Below, in pieces: positions 58,939 through 64,000 of a DNA stretch of 64,000 bases. The position numbers and the translations under genes are program-made. Location: assembly GCF_020880995.1 (NCBI RefSeq), contig NZ_JAJISD010000001.1, positions 682,001 to 746,000 on the forward strand, given 5' to 3'. The DNA is from Reyranella aquatilis. Its GTDB lineage: Bacteria; Pseudomonadota; Alphaproteobacteria; Reyranellales; Reyranellaceae. The notes under the pieces were generated by a model that was not told the origin of the DNA, searched no databases, and saw only the letters and a list, made by a program, of their open reading frames with translations. Every line of letters begins with the position of its first letter. Position 1 is the stretch's first letter.

Positions 58939-60843
58939 CTACTTGTTTGCGAACCCGGCCGTCTTCAGGCCGTCCTTGATTTCATCCAGCACCGCCGGAT
59001 CCTCGATCGTCGCCGGCAGCGTCCACGGCTGGCTGTCGGCCATCTTCTGCATGGTGCCGCGCAGGATTTTGCCGGAGCGCGTCTTGGGCAGCCGCTGCAC
59101 GACCAGCGCGCTCTTGAAGAAGGCGACGGGGCCGATGCGGTCGCGCACCATCTGCACGACCTCAGCGGTGATCTCCTGCGGCGGCCGGTTGACACCGGCC
59201 TTCAGCACCAGGAAACCGAGCGGCACCTGCCCCTTCAGCTCGTCGGCAATGCCGATCACGGCGCACTCGGCGACATCGTTGTGCGCGCCCAGCACCTCCT
59301 CGATCTGGCCCGTCGACAGGCGATGGCCGGCGACGTTGATCACGTCGTCGACACGCGTCATGACCGAAACGTAACCGTCCTCGTCGATGAAGCCCGCGTC
59401 GCCGGTCTTGTAGTAGCCGGGGAACTCGCTCATGTAGCTCTGCCTGTAGCGCTCGTCGGCGTTCCACAGGGTCGGGAAGGTTCCCGGCGGCAGCGGCAGC
59501 TTGCCGGCCAGGGCACCGACTTCACCCGGCTTCATCGGATGGCCGTTCTCGTCGAGCACGTCGAGATGCCAGCCCGGCGACGGCACCGAGGTCGAGCCGA
59601 GCTTCACTGGCATCGGTTCGAGGCCCTGGAAGTTGCCGCAGATCGCCCAGCCGGTTTCGGTCTGCCACCAGTGATCGACCACTGGCACGCCCAGCAGCTT
59701 CTGCGCCCATTCGACCGTTGGCGGATCGCCGCGTTCGCCGGCGAGGAACAGCGTGCGGAACTTCGACAGGTCGTAATTCTTCAGCAGCTTGCCGTCGGGA
59801 TCCTCGCGCTTGATCGCTCGGAAGGCCGTCGGCGCTGTGAAAAGCGCCATCGCCTTGTGCTCGGAGATCACGCGCCAGAAGGCGCCGGCGTCGGGCGTGC
59901 CCACCGGCTTGCCTTCATAAAGGATCGTGGTCGCGCCATGGATAAGTGGCCCGTAGACGATGTAGCTGTGGCCCACGACCCAGCCCACGTCCGAGGCGCA
60001 CCAGTACACTTCGCCCGGCTCGACGCCGTAGAGGTTCTTCATCGACCAGGAGAGCGCCACGCAGTAGCCGCCGGTGTCGCGCACCACGCCCTTCGGCTGG
60101 CCTGTCGTGCCGGACGTATAAAGGATGTAAAGCGGATCGGTGGCCTTCACGGGCACGCACGCAGCAGGCTGCGCCTTGGCAAGCGCCTCGTTCCAGTCGA
60201 GGTCGCGGCCGGGCACCATCGTCGCCGCGCTTTGCGACCGCTGCAGCAGGACGACCCGTGGCACCTTGTGCTTCGCCTGCTCGATCGCCTGGTCGACCAG
60301 CGGCTTGTAGTGAACGATGCGCGTCGGCTCGATGCCGCAGGAAGCGGTGAGGATCAGCTTGGGTGCGCAGTCGTCGATGCGGCTCGACAGTTCCTTGGCC
60401 GCGAAGCCGCCGAACACCACCGAATGGATGGCGCCCAGCCGCGCGCAGGCGAGCATCCCCATCACCGCTTCGGGGATCATCGGCATGTAGAGGATGACGC
60501 GATCGCCCTTGCCCACGCCCTGCGCGGCGATCATGCCGGCGATGCGCGCGACCTGGTCGCGCAGTTCACGATAGGTGAATTTCTTCTTGGTGTCGGTGAG
60601 CGGCGAATCGTAGATCAGAGCCACCTGCTCCGCGCGCCCGCCGTCCACATGCCGGTCGAGCGCGTTGTGGCACGCATTCAGTTCGCCCCCCGCAAACCAG
60701 CGGTAGAACGGCGGATTGGTGCCATCGAGCACCTTGTCCCAGCGCTTGCTCCAGTCGATGGAGGCAGCCTGCTCGGCCCAAAAACCTTCCGGGTCGCTCA
60801 GCGAGCGTGCATGCACGGCGCGGTACTTGTTCCCGACGGTCAT
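58939..60843 (-). CDS. prpE: propionyl-CoA synthetase / acetyl-CoA synthetase-like protein
   Basis: This is a 634-residue AMP-forming acyl-CoA synthetase. The adenylate motifs are YTSGTTGQPKGVVRDTGGY near residue 245, GHWWQTETGW-type VDHWWQTETGW and YYKTGDAGFIDEDGYV near residue 480. The acetylated Lys of the hinge is in RLPKTRSGKILRGTM near residue 590. The VVRDTGGYCVALSWSM and WCASDVGWVVGHSYIVYGPL patterns match PrpE proteins rather than Acs. It activates propionate or other short acids before entry to the adjacent beta-oxidation genes. Confidence 0.93.
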   Translation of the reverse strand: MTVGNKYRAVHARSLSDPEGFWAEQAASIDWSKRWDKVLDGTNPPFYRWFAGGELNACHNALDRHVDGGRAEQVALIYDSPLTDTKKKFTYRELRDQVARIAGMIAAQGVGKGDRVILYMPMIPEAVMGMLACARLGAIHSVVFGGFAAKELSSRIDDCAPKLILTASCGIEPTRIVHYKPLVDQAIEQAKHKVPRVVLLQRSQSAATMVPGRDLDWNEALAKAQPAACVPVKATDPLYILYTSGTTGQPKGVVRDTGGYCVALSWSMKNLYGVEPGEVYWCASDVGWVVGHSYIVYGPLIHGATTILYEGKPVGTPDAGAFWRVISEHKAMALFTAPTAFRAIKREDPDGKLLKNYDLSKFRTLFLAGERGDPPTVEWAQKLLGVPVVDHWWQTETGWAICGNFQGLEPMPVKLGSTSVPSPGWHLDVLDENGHPMKPGEVGALAGKLPLPPGTFPTLWNADERYRQSYMSEFPGYYKTGDAGFIDEDGYVSVMTRVDDVINVAGHRLSTGQIEEVLGAHNDVAECAVIGIADELKGQVPLGFLVLKAGVNRPPQEITAEVVQMVRDRIGPVAFFKSALVVQRLPKTRSGKILRGTMQKMADSQPWTLPATIEDPAVLDEIKDGLKTAGFANK

Positions 60844-60898
60844 GAGGTTTCTTCTCCCTTTTGACAGTCAGGATTAACGCCCGGCATGGACGGCGGCA

Positions 60899-60918
60899 AT
60901 CCGGATGTATCCGGATAC
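60899..60918. promoter_or_regulatory. two adjoining palindromes ATCCGGAT
   Basis: ATCCGGAT, then GT, then ATCCGGAT; the right half also reads as the 12-bp palindrome GTATCCGGATAC. It lies in the divergent gap 56 bases before prpE and 30 bases before the exported-protein gene at 60948, so it is a candidate operator. Confidence 0.5.
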
Positions 60919-60947
60919 AGGAGCATGTTGTCTCACGGAGTATTTCG

Positions 60948-61469
60948 ATGCGCAGACGTTCCCTGCCGGCCCTTCTCGGTTCATTCGGTGTGGCGGTTTT
61001 CCTGCCGGACGCCGCCCGCGCCCAGGGCTGGATCGAATACAAGCCCGAAGGTGGACGCTTCCGGGTCGACTTCCCCGCCCTCCCGAAGATCGCCATCGTC
61101 CAGATGCCCATCGGGAACGGCAACACGGTGCCGATGACGGAGGCGACCGCCGTCGTTGCCCGGGTCGCCTACATCGCCTCCTATGTCGACTATCCCGCCA
61201 ACGTGACGAAGGGTGCGGCCGCGGACGTGATCCTGAACACCGTGCGCAACGGCGCGGCATCCGGCGGCTCCCATCGCGACGAGAAAAAGCTCCAGATCGG
61301 TCGTGTCGAGGGCCGCGAGTTCACGGTCGTGCAGCCCGGCGGCACCATTGCCGTCAGCCGGATCTACTGGTCGCGCGGCCGGCTGTTCCAGCTCGTGGTC
61401 GACGGTCAAGCCGGCATCGAGAACCAGCCGGCGACGCGCCATTTCCTCGACTCCTTCGCTCTTATCTAG
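60948..61469 (+). CDS. exported hypothetical protein
   Basis: This is a 173-residue protein with an N-terminal signal (MRRRSLPALLGSFGVAVFL...ARA-Q) that carries consecutive Arg residues, so Tat export is possible. The mature part begins WIEYKPEGGRFRVDFP and resembles unclassified 'exported protein' families of alphaproteobacteria, with a strand-rich core (VNP-less) and a terminal FLDSFALI. It diverges from prpE. It starts at an ATG with GGAG eight bases upstream. Function unknown; the neighbouring binding protein gene follows after 68 bases. Confidence 0.75.
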   Translation: MRRRSLPALLGSFGVAVFLPDAARAQGWIEYKPEGGRFRVDFPALPKIAIVQMPIGNGNTVPMTEATAVVARVAYIASYVDYPANVTKGAAADVILNTVRNGAASGGSHRDEKKLQIGRVEGREFTVVQPGGTIAVSRIYWSRGRLFQLVVDGQAGIENQPATRHFLDSFALI

Positions 61470-61537
61470 GAACGGCTGTCGCCGGCGGCCGCAGACCGCT
61501 ATCCTCCCGACAACGAAGATGTTCCTGGGAGGGAACG

Positions 61538-62506
61538 ATGGTCGGTCGCCGTGAGGTGGCGCTGGGCGGGCTCGCCGCGCTGGCGTCGACGCGTGTGCAG
61601 GCTCAAACTGCCAGTTGGCCCGCCAAGCCGATCAGACTGATCGTGCCCTACGGCCCCGGCGGCTCGGCCGACCAGGTCGCCCGCCTCTACGCCGAAAAGA
61701 TGAGCGCTTCTCTCGGCCAGCAGATCATCGTCGAGGACAAGCCGGGGGCCTCCGGCGGCGTCGGCGCACAGATGGTCGCGACGGCCCCACCCGACGGCTA
61801 TACGCTCCTGCTCTCGCCGACCGCGATCATGGCGATCACGCCGGCCGCGCGGAAGGTGCCGTACAATCCGGAGGAACTCGTCGCTGTCGCGCGGCTTTCG
61901 ACGCCAATCCTCGTGGTCACGATCACGAATGCGCTCGGCGCTAAGAGCTGGGCCGAATTCGTGGCGCTGGCCGAGGCCAATCCCGGTAAGTACTGGTTCG
62001 GCTCCTCTGGCCTCGGAACCATCACCCATCTCACAGGGGAAGTGCTGACGCGCGCGGCCGGAATCCAGATGCAGCATTCGCCCTACAAGACCATCGTCGA
62101 TGCGACGGGCGACGTGTTCGACGGCCGCATCCAGATGGTCTTCGATCCGTCCTTCGTACCGTATGCCAAGGCCGGCAAGGTGCGCGCCGCATTCGTCGAC
62201 CAGCCGACGCGCATGGCGGACCTGCCGGACACGCCAACCGCAATAGAGGTCGGGCTCGACCTCAAGGGCTTCCGCGCGCGCAGCTGGTTCGGCCTGTTTG
62301 CGCCGAAGGGAACGCCGGAGCCCGTGCTCAAGCGTCTCTCGGATGCTGCCGCCCAAGCTGCCGCCCTGCCCGAGATGAAGGAGAAACTGCTCCTCGTGGC
62401 GCAGAACGTGGAGTATCAGTCCTACACGGACTTCGCGCGTCAGGTGCGGGACGATCAGGTCTACTTCGCCAATCTGCTGAAGGACCTCGATATCAGGCTG
62501 GAGTAG
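61538..62506 (+). CDS. Bug/TctC-type periplasmic binding protein
   Basis: This is a 322-residue tripartite-tricarboxylate receptor. After a signal peptide (MVGRREVALGGLAALASTRVQA), WPAKPIRLIVPYGPGGSADQVAR is the classical N-terminus (given in part). PDGYTLLLSPTAIM, YWFGSSGLGTITHLTGEVL and HSPYKTIVDAT complete the Bug pattern; the TPK-like Thr/Lys before the ligand loop is seen. No membrane partners lie nearby. The ATG at 61538 follows GGGAGGGAACG. Confidence 0.92.
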   Translation: MVGRREVALGGLAALASTRVQAQTASWPAKPIRLIVPYGPGGSADQVARLYAEKMSASLGQQIIVEDKPGASGGVGAQMVATAPPDGYTLLLSPTAIMAITPAARKVPYNPEELVAVARLSTPILVVTITNALGAKSWAEFVALAEANPGKYWFGSSGLGTITHLTGEVLTRAAGIQMQHSPYKTIVDATGDVFDGRIQMVFDPSFVPYAKAGKVRAAFVDQPTRMADLPDTPTAIEVGLDLKGFRARSWFGLFAPKGTPEPVLKRLSDAAAQAAALPEMKEKLLLVAQNVEYQSYTDFARQVRDDQVYFANLLKDLDIRLE

Positions 62507-62556
62507 CTGCGGCGCCCTGTGAGAGAGTGCCGGTATCAGGAGACAGACGGAAGATC

Positions 62557-64000
62557 ATGGCCAAGCGCAAGACGGGAAAAGGCAACGGCAAGTCCAAGGC
62601 TCAGGCCAAGCGCAAGGTCGCCGCCAAGGCGAAGAAGCCGGCCGGGCGTGTCGCGAAGAAGGCAGCTCCCAAGAAGGCCGCCTCCCCGAAGAAGGCCGTC
62701 GCACCGAAGCCCCTTGCCCGGCCCGGCCAGCGGCGGCCGGTGAAGAGCCGGACCTCCGTCACGCGCCTCGCGCCGCCCCGTCCGGTGTCTCACAGGACCG
62801 CGCTTGCCGCGCACAACATCTACGAGCGAGACCTCGACAGGACGCCGGCGAACTTCGCCGCACTGACGCCATTGCAGTTCATCGAGCGCACGGCGAGCGT
62901 CTATCCCGACCATGTCGCCCTGGTTCACGGCGAGCGTCGCCAGAGCTGGGCCGAGACCTATGGACGCTGTCGCCGCCTCGCCTCGGCGCTGGTCAAGGTC
63001 GGCATTGGCATCGGCGACACGGTCGCGATCATGGCACCGAACATCCCGGAGATGTACGAGGCGCATTTCGGCGTGCCGATGACGGGCGCCGTGCTCAACT
63101 CCCTGAACACCCGCCTCGATGCGGCGATGGTCGCCTTCATCCTCGACCACAGCGAGACCAAGGTGCTGCTGGTCGATCGCGAATACCATCGCGTCGTCAC
63201 CGAGGCGCTGGCGATCGCCAAGGTTCAGCCGCTGGTCGTCGACATCGACGATCCCGCTTGCGACGACCGCGCCCAGATCGGCGATACGACCTGGGAAGAG
63301 TTCATCGCCGACGGCGATCCCGATTTCGCCTGGGCCTATCCGTCGGACGAGTGGAACGCGATCACGCTCAACTACACGTCGGGCACCACCGGCAATCCCA
63401 AGGGCGTCGTCTTCAGCCATCGCGGCGCCACGCTGTCGGCCTACGGAAACGCCACGCAATGGCCCATCGGCCTGCACCCGGTCTATCTCTGGACCCTGCC
63501 GATGTTCCACTGCAACGGCTGGTGCTTTCCCTGGACGCTGGCGCTGGTCGCGGGCACCAGCGTCTGCCTGCGCCGCGCTTCGGCCAAGACGATCTTCGAT
63601 GCCCTGGCCGACAGCGGCGTTACCCACATGTGCGGCGCGCCGATCATCATGCAGTTCATCATCGGCGCCACGCCGGCCGAACGGCGGACGTTGAAGCAGC
63701 GGGTCGAGTTCATGACCGCCGCCGCCCCGCCGCCAGCCGCCGTCCTCGAGGCGCTGGAGAAGGAAAACTTCAGGGTCACCCATGTCTACGGCCTCACCGA
63801 GGTCTATGGCCCGGCGACGATCTGTGCGTGGCACGAGGCCTGGGACTCGCTGCCGTCGCACGAGCGGGCACGGCTCAAGGCGCGCCAAGGCGTGCGCTAC
63901 ACGGCCGAGGACGGCGTCACCGTAATGAACCCGAAGACCATGAAGGAGGTGCCGCGCGACGGCACCACGATGGGCGAGGTGATGTTCCGCGGCAATCTGG
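62557..64000 (+). CDS. acyl-CoA synthetase with lysine-rich N-terminal tail, 3' end beyond the window
   Basis: 481 residues are visible before the right edge. From N87 (NIYERDLDRTPANF) it is a normal AMP-forming acyl-CoA synthetase with YTSGTTGNPKGVVFSHRG near residue 275, WTLPMFHCNGWCFPWTL and YGLTEVYGPATIC. The first 86 residues are unusual: rich in Lys, Ala and Pro, with 18 lysines in the first 63 residues and no acidic residue before E90, like histone-H1 or AlgP-type tails. AGGAGAC and GGAAG precede the ATG at 62557, so the long start is well supported. It follows the Bug gene after 50 bases. Confidence 0.9.
   Translation, partial: MAKRKTGKGNGKSKAQAKRKVAAKAKKPAGRVAKKAAPKKAASPKKAVAPKPLARPGQRRPVKSRTSVTRLAPPRPVSHRTALAAHNIYERDLDRTPANFAALTPLQFIERTASVYPDHVALVHGERRQSWAETYGRCRRLASALVKVGIGIGDTVAIMAPNIPEMYEAHFGVPMTGAVLNSLNTRLDAAMVAFILDHSETKVLLVDREYHRVVTEALAIAKVQPLVVDIDDPACDDRAQIGDTTWEEFIADGDPDFAWAYPSDEWNAITLNYTSGTTGNPKGVVFSHRGATLSAYGNATQWPIGLHPVYLWTLPMFHCNGWCFPWTLALVAGTSVCLRRASAKTIFDALADSGVTHMCGAPIIMQFIIGATPAERRTLKQRVEFMTAAAPPPAAVLEALEKENFRVTHVYGLTEVYGPATICAWHEAWDSLPSHERARLKARQGVRYTAEDGVTVMNPKTMKEVPRDGTTMGEVMFRGNL

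Noticed and set aside
1..64000. CRISPR arrays, tRNA or rRNA genes, insertion sequences and prophage
   Set aside because: No spacer-repeat pattern, cloverleaf, rRNA stretch, transposase or integrase was recognised on either strand.

Overview
The window is dense, high-GC bacterial chromosome of alphaproteobacterial type. The evidence for this is the order cvpA-purF, the xseB-ispA-dxs block, the cysG/DUF2849/sulfite reductase/DUF934 cluster, DUF2794, LexA boxes of the form GTTC-N7-GTTC, and many Bug/TctC and Liv-type binding proteins. A soil or freshwater heterotroph of the Rhodospirillales/Reyranella/Bradyrhizobium kind fits, but the species cannot be named from the sequence alone. No tRNA, rRNA, CRISPR array, phage or insertion sequence was recognised, and no gene-free stretch exceeds 300 bases.

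Layout. 1-2.6 kb: the end of cvpA, purF and an SDR. 2.7-6.3 kb: a three-subunit molybdenum hydroxylase operon (FAD, 2Fe-2S and Mo subunits). 6.5-9.9 kb: der, bamB and a membrane TPR protein. 10-13.2 kb: small proteins, an ArsC-like reductase and an orphan peptide-binding protein. 13.2-17 kb: the siroheme/sulfite reductase operon. 17.1-17.8 kb: a small heat-shock gene with a heat-shock promoter, a ROSE-like RNA thermometer and a terminator. 17.8-32.2 kb: a large aromatic-catabolism region made of RidA, FAH and CMD on the minus strand, one VOC dioxygenase on the plus strand, and a ten-gene minus-strand operon. That operon runs livK-livH-livMG-livF-gntR-VOC dioxygenase-tctC-coxL-ligB-FAH, so uptake, regulation and ring cleavage are encoded together. 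32.4-38.2 kb: alcohol dehydrogenase, RsmC-like and TlyA methyltransferases, SDR, 1-Cys peroxiredoxin and amidase. 38.2-41.3 kb: dxs, ispA, xseB. 41.6-43 kb: an IclR regulator and a thioesterase.

43-47.8 kb is the most interesting part. It has two perfect LexA-type boxes. One lies before a radical SAM protein and a DUF4130-UdgX fusion. The other lies before two tandem 2H phosphoesterases and a RibD-like reductase. Three of the proteins carry sequences resembling sliding-clamp-binding motifs (QADLF, terminal QGSLF, QLWLPGF). Together they look like a DNA-damage-induced repair module.

48-60.8 kb: small exported and membrane proteins, two tandem hydratase paralogues, then a beta-oxidation block (FadJ-like, thiolase, acyl-CoA dehydrogenase, 3-hydroxyacyl-CoA dehydrogenase, PrpE), interrupted by map. 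The intergenic gaps here hold palindromic repeat elements. 60.9-64 kb: an exported protein, a Bug-type binding protein and an acyl-CoA synthetase that runs off the right edge and carries an unusual lysine-rich, histone-H1-like N-terminal tail.
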